In this document: one piece after another, positions 45,925 through 53,861 of the stretch | How the letters are laid out: each line of letters starts with the position of its first letter | Position numbering within the stretch: position 1 is the first letter of the stretch | Source of the DNA: an uncultured Eubacterium sp. | GTDB lineage: Bacteria > Bacillota > Clostridia > Lachnospirales > Lachnospiraceae | Length of the DNA stretch: 64,000 nt | NCBI GenBank assembly: GCA_947178105.1 | Contig: CAMWXD010000012.1 | Location: 1-64,000, forward strand | Direction: 5' to 3' | Program-made: the position numbers and the translations under genes | The notes under the pieces: generated by a model | Told to the model about the DNA's origin: nothing | What the model saw: the letters and a program-made list of their open reading frames with translations, nothing else | The model's database searches: none

Positions 45925-46974
45925 ATGAAAGGAAAAATGAAAACGGCTGTGATGCTTGGGATCGGAAAGATGGGATTTGAAGAAAGAGAGATCCCAGTGC
46001 CAAAGGACAATGAGGTGCTTGTAAAATTAGAGTATGTCGGCATCTGCGGCAGCGACCTGCATTATTATGAAACAGGGGCGATCGGGGATTATGTTGTAAA
46101 GCCGCCGTTTGTATTGGGACATGAGCCGGGAGGTACGGTTGTGGAAGTCGGAAAGGATGTAAAGCACTTAAACGTCGGCGACCGGGTTGCGCTGGAACCG
46201 GGAAAGACATGCGGGCATTGCGAGTTTTGCAAAACGGGGAATTATAATCTTTGCCCGGATGTGGTATTTTTTGCTACGCCTCCTGTAGATGGCGTATTCC
46301 AGGAATATGTGGCACATGAAGCCAGCCTCTGCTTTAAACTGCCGGATAACGTAAGCACGCTGGAAGGTGCCCTGATCGAGCCTTTGGCTGTAGGCTTCCA
46401 TGCAGCGATGCAGGGCGGCGCGAAAGCAGGCCAGACAGCAGTAGTCATGGGGGCAGGCTGTATCGGGCTTGTGACGATGATGGCATTGAAGGCAATGGGG
46501 GTATCGAGAGTGTATGTGGTGGACATTATGGAAAAACGGCTCCAGAAAGCGTTGGAACTGGGCGCAGATGGCGTAATTGATGGAAGCCGGACTGACGCAG
46601 TGGAAGAAGTAAGAAAACTGACTGGCGGAAAGGGATGCGGCCTTGCAGTGGAAACGGCAGGCACACAGGCAACGACTGTCCAGACAATCCATATGGTGAA
46701 AAAGGGTGCAACGATTGTACTCGTAGGATACAGCAAAAGCGGGGAAATGACGCTGCCTATGAGCCTTGCGCTGGATAAGGAGCTGACGTTTAAGACCGTA
46801 TTCCGCTACCGCCATATTTATCCAATGGCGATTGATACAGTTGCGGCAGGCAGAGTAAATCTGAAAGGGATCGTGACGGACATTTTTGGGCTTGATGAAG
46901 CACAAAAAGCGATGGATTACAGTGTAAATCATAAAGCGGATATTGTAAAAGCGGTTATCCGTATTGCAGAATAG
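45925..46974 (+). CDS. Zinc-dependent polyol (sorbitol/xylitol-type) dehydrogenase
   Basis: A 349-residue medium-chain dehydrogenase. The catalytic zinc site is [21 protein letters not shown]; the structural zinc has four cysteines in [15 protein letters not shown]. The NAD-binding Rossmann motif is [19 protein letters not shown], with [11 protein letters not shown] after it (Asp, which favours NAD+). It best resembles L-iditol/sorbitol and xylitol dehydrogenases, which oxidise polyols to ketoses. Next to a GPH sugar transporter and a ROK regulator, it likely serves polyol or pentitol use; the exact substrate is open. Confidence 0.88.
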   Translation: MKGKMKTAVMLGIGKMGFEEREIPVPKDNEVLVKLEYVGICGSDLHYYETGAIGDYVVKPPFVLGHEPGGTVVEVGKDVKHLNVGDRVALEPGKTCGHCEFCKTGNYNLCPDVVFFATPPVDGVFQEYVAHEASLCFKLPDNVSTLEGALIEPLAVGFHAAMQGGAKAGQTAVVMGAGCIGLVTMMALKAMGVSRVYVVDIMEKRLQKALELGADGVIDGSRTDAVEEVRKLTGGKGCGLAVETAGTQATTVQTIHMVKKGATIVLVGYSKSGEMTLPMSLALDKELTFKTVFRYRHIYPMAIDTVAAGRVNLKGIVTDIFGLDEAQKAMDYSVNHKADIVKAVIRIAE

Positions 46975-47037
46975 CCGATTGCAGGGCATAAGGAACAAGA
47001 AGGTTGCGTTTAGCCGATAGGAATAAGGAGGACGGCA

Positions 47038-48408
47038 ATGGAGCAGAAAAATACAGATGTAAAAGTGCCACTGGTGAGTAAAATTGCTTATGGCATGGGC
47101 GATGTGGGATGCAATTTCAGTTGGATGTTTGTCGGGAATTTCCTGATGATTTTTTATACGGATGTTTTTGGGATTGGTATGGGGGCAGTTGCAGGGCTGA
47201 TGCTGTTTTCAAGGTTCTGGGATGCCATTAATGATCCGGTAATTGGAGGACTGAGTGATAAGACACATACGAGATGGGGCAGGTATCGTCCCTGGCTTCT
47301 GGTCGCTGCTCCGCTGACCGCCATCGTATTGACGCTGACGTTCTGGGCGCATCCGGGCTGGACGCCTGCGGTTAAGATTGCTTACATGGCAGTGAGCTAC
47401 TGTATCCTGGTGTTTGGATATACCTGCGTCAATATCCCTTACGGCACGCTGTGCGGTGCGATGACGCAAAATATAGAGGAACGGGCGAAAATTAATACGT
47501 TTCGTTCGGTCAGTGCAATGATTGCCATTGGCATTATCAATATTATAACCGTTCCCCTGATTGCAGCGCTTGGCAGCGGGAATGATCAGAGGGGCTACCT
47601 TTTGGTTGCTGCTGTCTATGGATGTATTTTTGCGGCCTGCCATATTTTTTGTTTTGCGAAAACAAAAGAAGTCGTAGAGGTGCCGGAGAAGAAAAAAACA
47701 TCGCTGAAAGTACAGATGGCGTCTGTTGCGAAAAACAAGCCGTACATGATTGCTGTGGCGGGGCAGTTCCTGTTTGGGATCACACTGTATGGGAGAAATG
47801 CAGATGCGCTTTATTACTTCACCTATGTGGAAGGGAACCAAGCATTGTTCAGTACCTATTCTCTTTTTATCATTCTTCCTTCGATTATCGGCGCAGCCTG
47901 TTTCCCGGTTGTATTTCGCCTGACAAACAATAAAGGGCGTTCGGCATCCATATTTGCATTTCTGACAGGGAGCAGCATGTTTTGTATGTACTTTTTTACA
48001 GTCAAGGAATCTCCTGTCCCATTCTACCTGTTTTCATGCCTGGCACAGTTTTTCTTTTCCGGATTTAATACAGCTATTTATGCGATTGTGCCGGATTGTG
48101 TGGAATACGGGGAATGGAAAACAGGGCTGCGCAACGACGGGTTCCAGTATGCGTTTATTTCCTTGGGAAATAAGATCGGAATGGCAATCGGGACATCTGC
48201 CCTTGCAGGAGTTTTGGGCAGCCTGGGATATGCGGCAAATGAACAGCAAAATCCGGCTGTGCTGGCTGTAATGAAACATTCGTTTACTACAGTTCCAGGC
48301 GTATTATGGATTGTGACAGCGGCAGTCTTATACTTTTACCGTCTAAATAAAAAAGCTTATAATCAAATTGTGCAGGAAATTCAGGAACGGAAGGGAGGGA
48401 AACTTTGA
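47038..48408 (+). CDS. GPH family sugar:cation symporter
   Basis: A 456-residue transporter with 12 predicted membrane helices, of the glycoside-pentoside-hexuronide (MelB/XynB) family. Typical segments are SKIAYGMGDVGCNFSW, the conserved loop FSRFWDAINDPVIGGLSDKTHTRWGRYRPWLL, YTCVNIPYGTLCGAMTQNIEERAKINTFRS and PDCVEYGEWKTGLRNDGFQYAF. It brings in sugars or glycosides with Na+ or H+. It follows the polyol dehydrogenase (63-base gap, same direction; ribosome site taaggagg) and is probably cotranscribed. Confidence 0.92.
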   Translation: MEQKNTDVKVPLVSKIAYGMGDVGCNFSWMFVGNFLMIFYTDVFGIGMGAVAGLMLFSRFWDAINDPVIGGLSDKTHTRWGRYRPWLLVAAPLTAIVLTLTFWAHPGWTPAVKIAYMAVSYCILVFGYTCVNIPYGTLCGAMTQNIEERAKINTFRSVSAMIAIGIINIITVPLIAALGSGNDQRGYLLVAAVYGCIFAACHIFCFAKTKEVVEVPEKKKTSLKVQMASVAKNKPYMIAVAGQFLFGITLYGRNADALYYFTYVEGNQALFSTYSLFIILPSIIGAACFPVVFRLTNNKGRSASIFAFLTGSSMFCMYFFTVKESPVPFYLFSCLAQFFFSGFNTAIYAIVPDCVEYGEWKTGLRNDGFQYAFISLGNKIGMAIGTSALAGVLGSLGYAANEQQNPAVLAVMKHSFTTVPGVLWIVTAAVLYFYRLNKKAYNQIVQEIQERKGGKL

Positions 48409-48450
48409 AACCATACGAAATTGGATTTTTCATTACTGTACGGAAATAGA

Positions 48451-48479
48451 TTGAGAAACAGGACAGAATAGGATATAAT
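48451..48479 (+). promoter_or_regulatory. Sigma-A promoter in front of nuclease remnant
   Basis: TTGAGA, 17 bases, TATAAT. It now leads only into a broken frame, and then the LysR gene. Confidence 0.7.
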
Positions 48480-48509
48480 AGAAAAAACGGTACCGGATGG
48501 AGGGCAGTG

Positions 48510-48769
48510 ATGAAAAAAGCATTTCCTGTTGGAGTGTTTCCTTGCTGGGATCTTAAGCCAGAGTGAGAATTATCTGGTGAAATCCAACCGTGAATCTGGA
48601 AAAGGGCGTTCTGGCCTTATTTGCCTTTGCTGATTTGGAGCAGGATGCAAAGAAGGCCTACGATAAGAACTATATGGAAGAGCTGCGTGCGGAAGGCTAT
48701 CGGAACATAGACTGTTATGGGATATCGTTTTACCGGAAAGACTGCGAGGTTTGGTTTGGAAAAGTATGA
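48510..48769 (+). pseudogene. Remnant of an AAA-ATPase/PD-(D/E)XK nuclease protein
   Basis: After a short start ([10 protein letters not shown]), pieces of the C-terminal PD-(D/E)XK (DUF1703) domain appear in successive frames: [14 protein letters not shown], then [51 protein letters not shown] and a stop. In intact members this end follows a roughly 400-residue AAA ATPase, which is missing. These genes are numerous in Lachnospiraceae genomes. Confidence 0.6.
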
Positions 48770-48784
48770 ATGAGGATGTGCGCG

Positions 48785-49645
48785 ATGGATACAAAGGATA
48801 TTCGGTATTTTTGCCGTGTATATGAAGAAGGAGGAATCAATCAGGCGGCGAAGCAGCTTTTTATCAGCGCCCAGGGGCTTAGCAGGATTATTTCCAAGCT
48901 GGAGGCAGAGCTTGGGGCGGTTCTTTTTGAACGGTCTGCAAGAGGATTGCGCCCGACTGCCAGCGGGGTTTATTTGTATGAAAACTGCCGGGAGCTGCTG
49001 GATAAACTGGAGGATATAGAAGTGGGGATCCGCAGGGTGGAGCGGATGGACAGAGAGTTGCAGCTTGGGTTTTCCTGCGGGGTATTAAATGTGTTTCCGT
49101 TTCACAGGCTGGAGCAGTTTCAGGCGGAACATCCCCATATACAGATTCAGTGGGAAGAGGCGGAAAACGAAGGGGTTATGAATAAGATTTTCCAGCGGGG
49201 GCTTGATGTGGGGTTTGTCATCGGCAGCATAGGGCGGGACGGGCTTTATGCAAAGGAAGTGTATCAAATCGGGATGGATGCTTTGGTGTATGAAGGGCAC
49301 CCGCTGTATGACAAACAACAGTTGTCGGTCGGCGACTTACGTGAGGAGCCGCTGCTTACCCTGAATGAAAAGTTTTACTGTTATCACAGCTTTGTGGGAC
49401 GCTGCAAGGATTTTGGGTTTCTTCCGCAGATCCGTATGAAAACCATGGAAAGCCAACTGATCTATCGGTTTTGCCGGGAGAAAATGGGGATTGGGATCGA
49501 TGTAAATATCCATAAAAATGAGATCAAAATGGATGGCATCCATCGGATTATGCTGCGGGATGCCGTTCCATGGAGGATCTCTGTCGTGTGCCGCAAAGAC
49601 CGCAGGGAAGAAAGGGCGATCAAAAAGCTGTTGGAATTGTTTTAA
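48785..49645 (+). CDS. LysR family transcriptional regulator
   Basis: A 286-residue LysR protein with the winged helix (MDTKDIRYFCRVYEEGGINQAAKQLFISAQGLSRIISKLEAELGAVLFERSARGLRPT) and an effector-binding domain (LQLGFSCGVLNVFPFHRLEQFQAEHPHIQIQWEE ... GLDVGFVIG). The start at 48785 is chosen by homology; gagga lies 8 bases upstream. It stands in the same direction as the ene-reductase and OFA transporter genes and probably regulates them, in answer to a compound reduced by that enzyme. A strong terminator follows. Confidence 0.9.
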   Translation: MDTKDIRYFCRVYEEGGINQAAKQLFISAQGLSRIISKLEAELGAVLFERSARGLRPTASGVYLYENCRELLDKLEDIEVGIRRVERMDRELQLGFSCGVLNVFPFHRLEQFQAEHPHIQIQWEEAENEGVMNKIFQRGLDVGFVIGSIGRDGLYAKEVYQIGMDALVYEGHPLYDKQQLSVGDLREEPLLTLNEKFYCYHSFVGRCKDFGFLPQIRMKTMESQLIYRFCREKMGIGIDVNIHKNEIKMDGIHRIMLRDAVPWRISVVCRKDRREERAIKKLLELF

Positions 49646-49673
49646 GGAAACGTGTATATCAACAATTTGTTGG

Positions 49674-49715
49674 TAGCTGTTATCTTTTTGGTGATAGATA
49701 ACAGCTATTTTTGAT
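49674..49715 (+). terminator. Terminator after the LysR gene
   Basis: Perfect 12-bp stem tagctgttatct / agataacagcta, 10-base loop, then five Ts. Confidence 0.85.
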
Positions 49716-49791
49716 GTTATTCTTTTCTTGTTAAGAAAATAACAATATGCCAGAAATTACAAAAAGAAGAAGAAAAGAGGAGGAAAAATCT

Positions 49792-51738
49792 ATGGATCGA
49801 AAATTTCCGCACTTGTCAAGCCCGATTACGATTGGCAACGTGACATTTCGCAACCGTATGTTTTCTGCACCGATGGGAGGCACTGACATCACCAATGATG
49901 GGTGTATCGGGTCAAAATCAACGGCTTTTTATGAATTGAGGGGGAAAGGCGGCGCAGCCGCTGTCACAGTCAGTGAATGTATGGTGCATCCTGAAACGGA
50001 CGGCTCCCATGCGTATCATCTGGATACGGCTGTGCTGAACTCGCTTGCAGCAGCGACGTATACAGCAGATGCAATCCGCCGCCATGGAGCAATGCCAAGC
50101 CTGGAGTTGTCCCATTCCGGCATGTATGCAGGGACTTATATGACAGATAAGGCAAAACAAAAATCTATGAACCAGTGGGGTGCAAGCGATACCGTGCGTC
50201 CTGACGGGGTTACAGTAAAGGCGCTTACAAAAGAGATGCTTGCAGAAATCGAGGCGTCTTATGGAAGAGTGGCAGGGCTTGCAAAACGTGCCGGATTTGA
50301 AATGATTATGATTCATGGCGGCCATGGCTGGCTGCTGAACCAGTTTTTTTCTCCGTATTTTAATAAAAGGACAGATGAATATGGGGGAAGCCTTGAAAAT
50401 CGCTGCCGTCTGGCTGTGGAAGTGCTGCAATCAGTCAGGGAGGCTGTCGGGCAGGGATTTCCAATCGAGTTTCGACTGAGCGGCTCCGAGCTGTTTGAAG
50501 GCGGGTATGGACTGGAAGAAGGCTGCAGGATTGCCCAGCAGATCGAGCCGTATATTGACCTGCTCCATGTATCTGCCGGTACTTACCAGAGGGGATTTGG
50601 GGACACGCATCCTTCGATGTTCAAAGAACATGGCTGCAATGTGTACCTGGCTGCCGAGATCAAAAAACATGTATCCGTGCCGGTTGCCACATTAGGCGGT
50701 TTAAATGACCCGCATCAGATGGAAGAGATCATTGCCAGCGGGAAAGCGGATGTCGTATATATGGCAAGGGCGCTTCTGGCTGACCCGTTCCTGCCGAGGA
50801 AGGTTGTGGAAAACCGCGAGGACGAGATTGTCAAATGCCTGCGCTGCTTTACATGTATGGCAGAAAGGGCGGCTACCTCTACCAGAAGGTGTACGGTGAA
50901 TCCGCTGATTGGGCGGGAAATGGAAGGATCTGAGATCGCTCCTGCGCCGGAGAAGAAAAAAGTGCTTGTGGCAGGCGGCGGCCCTGGCGGGCTGTATGCA
51001 GCGTATACTGCGGCACGCAGGGGGCATCAGGTCATTTTGTGTGAAAAGGAATCCGAAGTGGGTGGTATTTTAAAAAGTGAACAGGCGCTGCCGTTTAAGC
51101 ATGAAATGTATGAGCTGGCTGGCACCTACAAGCTTTTGGCAGAAAAAGCCGGCGTGGAAATCCGCCTGGACACCGAGGTTACGAAAGAATATGCCCAAAA
51201 AGAAGCTGCGGATGCACTTATCATAGCAGTCGGCTCTGCACCGTTAGTTCCGCCGATTCCAGGGCTTGCCGGGGACAATGTGGTGATTGTCAATCAGTAT
51301 TATCTGGAAAAAGAAAAGGTCGGTGACGATGTCGTCGTATTTGGCGGCGGCCTTGCAGGGTGTGAATGCGCGATCCATCTGGGCATGGAAGGGAAACATG
51401 TCCGCCTGGTGGAAATGCGAGAGGAGCTGGCGCCGGATGCGAACGTACGCCACCGCCCGCTTCTTTTAAAAGAAATTGAGAAATATGTAACGGTGTACAC
51501 TGGATACAAAGGGCTGGAAGTGACGCCAGAGGGGATTGTCTGTGAATATAAAAACGGTGCAAAACAGTTGGTTCCTGGAAAAACGGTAATTTGTGCCCTG
51601 GGGCAGCGTTCACGTACAGGCCTGGTCAGGGAATTACAGGATGCAGCGCCATTTGTAAGGGTGATCGGGGATGCAGCAAAAGTGTCTACCATTACAAATG
51701 CTGTTTATTGGGGCTATCATGCCGCACTGGACATATAA
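49792..51738 (+). CDS. FMN/FAD/[4Fe-4S] ene-reductase, 2,4-dienoyl-CoA reductase type
   Basis: A 648-residue protein with an N-terminal old-yellow-enzyme TIM barrel (about 1-345: IMIHGGHGWLLNQFFSPYFNKRTDEYGGSLENR; VYMARALLADP), an iron-sulphur cluster motif CLRCFTC-x11-C (about 357-375), and C-terminal FAD/NAD(P)H domains (GGGPGGLYAAYTAARRGHQVILCEKE; VVVFGGGLAGCECAIHL). This architecture belongs to 2,4-dienoyl-CoA reductase, BaiCD/BaiH bile-acid enzymes and gut reductases of cinnamates or flavonoids. They reduce C=C bonds next to carbonyls. The substrate here is unknown. The cysteine spacing (C-x2-C-x2-C) is one residue tighter than the common C-x2-C-x3-C. aggagg is 9 bases upstream of the chosen ATG. 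Confidence 0.9.
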   Translation: MDRKFPHLSSPITIGNVTFRNRMFSAPMGGTDITNDGCIGSKSTAFYELRGKGGAAAVTVSECMVHPETDGSHAYHLDTAVLNSLAAATYTADAIRRHGAMPSLELSHSGMYAGTYMTDKAKQKSMNQWGASDTVRPDGVTVKALTKEMLAEIEASYGRVAGLAKRAGFEMIMIHGGHGWLLNQFFSPYFNKRTDEYGGSLENRCRLAVEVLQSVREAVGQGFPIEFRLSGSELFEGGYGLEEGCRIAQQIEPYIDLLHVSAGTYQRGFGDTHPSMFKEHGCNVYLAAEIKKHVSVPVATLGGLNDPHQMEEIIASGKADVVYMARALLADPFLPRKVVENREDEIVKCLRCFTCMAERAATSTRRCTVNPLIGREMEGSEIAPAPEKKKVLVAGGGPGGLYAAYTAARRGHQVILCEKESEVGGILKSEQALPFKHEMYELAGTYKLLAEKAGVEIRLDTEVTKEYAQKEAADALIIAVGSAPLVPPIPGLAGDNVVIVNQYYLEKEKVGDDVVVFGGGLAGCECAIHLGMEGKHVRLVEMREELAPDANVRHRPLLLKEIEKYVTVYTGYKGLEVTPEGIVCEYKNGAKQLVPGKTVICALGQRSRTGLVRELQDAAPFVRVIGDAAKVSTITNAVYWGYHAALDI

Positions 51739-51757
51739 AAAGGCGGGGAAACAGAAC

Positions 51758-51799
51758 ATGAATATGGAAAAGAAAAGAAGGCGGGGAAACGGAATATGA
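51758..51799 (+). other. 13-codon open frame coupled to the OFA transporter start
   Basis: A duplicated ribosome-site block (aaggcggggaaac... at 51739 and again at 51778) creates a mini-frame MNMEKKRRRGNGI whose stop overlaps the transporter start codon (ATGA). It may be a coupling leader, or only a trace of the short duplication. Confidence 0.4.
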
Positions 51800-53028
51800 A
51801 TTTGGATTTAGATAAGAAAAGATGGGTGATACTGGCAGCATCCTGCCTGATTAATCTGTGCCTGGGTTCGATCTATGCCTGGAGCGTATTTGCCTCTTCC
51901 ATGGCGGAATATTTCAGCAATTCCCTGGGACAGAATATAACGTCCGGTGACCTGGCGATTGTATATACGATTGCAAATGCGGTAGGCCCGATTACGATGA
52001 TATCCGGCGGTGCCGTGAATGACAAGCTGGGCCCGAAAAAGGTAATTGCCTTAGGCGGCGTGATGTTTGGCGGCGGTATGGTTTTGTCTGGCTTTGCCAG
52101 CAGCGTAACCTTTCTGATTGTCAGCTATGGGCTGGTTGCCGGGCTTGGGCTTGGGATGGCTTATGGGGCAACGATATCTACCAGCGTGAAATATTTTCCA
52201 GATAAGCGCGGTCTGATCGGAGGGGTTACGACTGCTGTATACGGAATGAGTTCGGTTATTTTGCCGCCTGTTGTAACCATCATTGTAAACCGCTTTGACG
52301 CAACGCTTGCATTCAAAGTGATCGGTGCAGTATTTCTTGTCATTATTTTAGTAAGCACATGTTTCCTGGAGCAGTGCCCGCAAGGGTATGTCCCGGCAGG
52401 GTACCAGCCGCCGGCAGCCCAGAAAGGCGCTGCGGACATGGAGTGGAAAGCGATGGTTCAGACACCGATTTTCTATGTGATGCTGCTGTTGCTTACCAGC
52501 GGGGCGTTCAGCGGTATGATGGTCATTTCCCAGGCATCCGCTATGGCACAGCAAATGATTGGAATGACGGCGATCGCAGCGAGCGGGGCTGTTTCGATCC
52601 TTGCCTTTTTCAATGCGCTGGGAAGAATTGCCGCAGGGTACCTGTCGGATAAAATCGGAAGGATCAATACGCTGATGGCAGCATGTGTGCTGTGTATTGC
52701 CGGAATGCTGTGCCTGTATGTGTCGGCATCCGGGCAGCAGGGACTGTTTTATATCGGGATTTGTCTCGTTGGAGTTAGTTTTGGTTCTTTTATGGGGGTA
52801 TATCCGGGATTTACCGCAGACCAGTTCGGCGCACGCAACAACAGTGTCAATTACGGCATTATGTTTATTGGCTTTGCGCTTGCAGGATACTTTGGCCCGC
52901 AGATTATGCGCAGCGTTTATGCGTCAACAGGCGTTTACCAGAATGCTTTTTTGATTGCCTGCGGACTGAATCTTTTGGGGATTTTTCTGGCGGGTGTTTA
53001 CAGGGTTCTCAGAAAGAGGAAGTGTTAA
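51796..53028 (+). CDS. OFA family MFS transporter (oxalate:formate-antiporter type)
   Basis: A 410-residue major facilitator with 12 predicted membrane segments. The start (KKRWVILAASCLINLCLGSIYAWSVFASSMAEYF) and NAVGPITMISGGAVNDKLGPKKVIALGGVMFGGGMVLSGF are characteristic of the OFA family, which moves small mono- or dicarboxylates; so is the end region (GVYPGFTADQFGARNNSVNYGIMFIGFALAGYFGP). Next to the ene-reductase it probably imports, or exchanges, the enzyme's organic-acid substrate and product (inference). Confidence 0.9.
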   Translation: MNLDLDKKRWVILAASCLINLCLGSIYAWSVFASSMAEYFSNSLGQNITSGDLAIVYTIANAVGPITMISGGAVNDKLGPKKVIALGGVMFGGGMVLSGFASSVTFLIVSYGLVAGLGLGMAYGATISTSVKYFPDKRGLIGGVTTAVYGMSSVILPPVVTIIVNRFDATLAFKVIGAVFLVIILVSTCFLEQCPQGYVPAGYQPPAAQKGAADMEWKAMVQTPIFYVMLLLLTSGAFSGMMVISQASAMAQQMIGMTAIAASGAVSILAFFNALGRIAAGYLSDKIGRINTLMAACVLCIAGMLCLYVSASGQQGLFYIGICLVGVSFGSFMGVYPGFTADQFGARNNSVNYGIMFIGFALAGYFGPQIMRSVYASTGVYQNAFLIACGLNLLGIFLAGVYRVLRKRKC

Positions 53029-53088
53029 TTGGAGATATTTTGTGCATTTATTGAAAAACATATTGGTTTGAAATTCAGAATTCTTTTA

Positions 53089-53402
53089 CATAACATTTTG
53101 TAATAAATTGTTATGCTTTATATTTGAAGTTAAACATACCCAAACCAGCATAAAATAAGAGGAAAACCGAAATTTTAACATGGAAAGGTCTGAAAAAAAT
53201 GTTTTGTTTTGCAATATCTGCCAGAAAAAAGTTTTGTTTCGAATGAGCATATTTTCTGAACATTTTTGTGTAATTCTTACAGATTTCCAACAAAAAAGAA
53301 AGAAAAAACCAGCAATTAATGCCAATTTTTTCTTTCCTGTTGCAAAAGAAAAAGAATTGTTGTAGAATACTTTCAGGCAACAATTTATTACAAAATGTTA
53401 TG
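53089..53402. promoter_or_regulatory. Candidate invertible promoter segment (inverton) upstream of polysaccharide operon
   Basis: Two perfect 24-bp inverted repeats (53089-53112 and 53379-53402; left copy begins cataacattttgtaataaa) flank 266 bp of A/T-rich non-coding DNA. A sigma-A promoter (53340-53368) sits within the segment and points out through the right repeat toward the polysaccharide genes. This is the layout of phase-variable promoters that control surface polysaccharides in gut bacteria. As drawn, the promoter would be ON; inversion would point it at the 3' end of the OFA transporter gene. No recombinase gene is in the window. Inversion itself is not shown by one sequence. Confidence 0.65.
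53340..53368 (+). promoter_or_regulatory. Sigma-A promoter facing the polysaccharide operon
   Basis: TTGCAA, 17 bases, TAGAAT. The start of transcription would fall at or just before the right inverted repeat. A leader of about 100 bases follows, with a hairpin (gacctg ... caggtc, 53413-53452). Confidence 0.65.
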
Positions 53403-53480
53403 CTTTATATCCAGACCTGAAAGCAGCAGTTCCCATACATGTAAAGCAGGTCCGGTATATACATTGGCATGGAGGGAATT

Positions 53481-53849
53481 ATGCGGGAATTAGATTATGG
53501 AAGGATGGGAATGCGTATCCGACAGCTCAGGAAAACCAAAGGCTGGTCGCAGGATGATCTTGCAAAAAAGTGCGGGATCAGCATGTCCTTTCTCGGGCAT
53601 ATTGAGCGTGGGACAAGGATCATGAGCCTGGAAACATTTGTCAGTATCTGTGATGCGTTGGATGCGGATGCAGACGAACTGCTCTGGGGTGTGGCGCATC
53701 CGTCAAATGCGGTTTTGAATCTTTGGCAGCACCCAGAGCGTAAAGAAGGCAGAAATCCGTCTGATTACAATGCTCACACAGATGCTGACAGTTATTCTAT
53801 GTATGTCAGGATTATGAAGTCTGTAGCGGAGATTATGAACGGTGCCTGA
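53481..53849 (+). CDS. XRE family helix-turn-helix regulator
   Basis: A 122-residue protein with an N-terminal Cro/C1-type DNA-binding domain (IRQLRKTKGWSQDDLAKKCGISMSFLGHIERGTRIMSLETFVSICDALDADADELLWG) and a short C-terminal part (about 75-122) ending SMYVRIMKSVAEIMNGA. It is the first gene of the polysaccharide operon and probably regulates it or itself. ATG 53481 is preceded by ggaggg (4 bases); ATG 53469 is the alternative. Confidence 0.88.
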   Translation: MRELDYGRMGMRIRQLRKTKGWSQDDLAKKCGISMSFLGHIERGTRIMSLETFVSICDALDADADELLWGVAHPSNAVLNLWQHPERKEGRNPSDYNAHTDADSYSMYVRIMKSVAEIMNGA

Positions 53850-53861
53850 GTGTGAAAAGTG

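Noticed and set aside
46168-46998. 276-codon minus-strand open frame opposite the polyol dehydrogenase
   Set aside because: Cys/His-rich antisense product with no recognisable family; the + strand gene is complete and conserved.
53111-53383. 90-codon minus-strand open frame within the candidate invertible segment (a gene on the flipping DNA)
   Set aside because: Phe/Lys-rich product of A/T-rich DNA with no ribosome site or domain; treated as non-coding.
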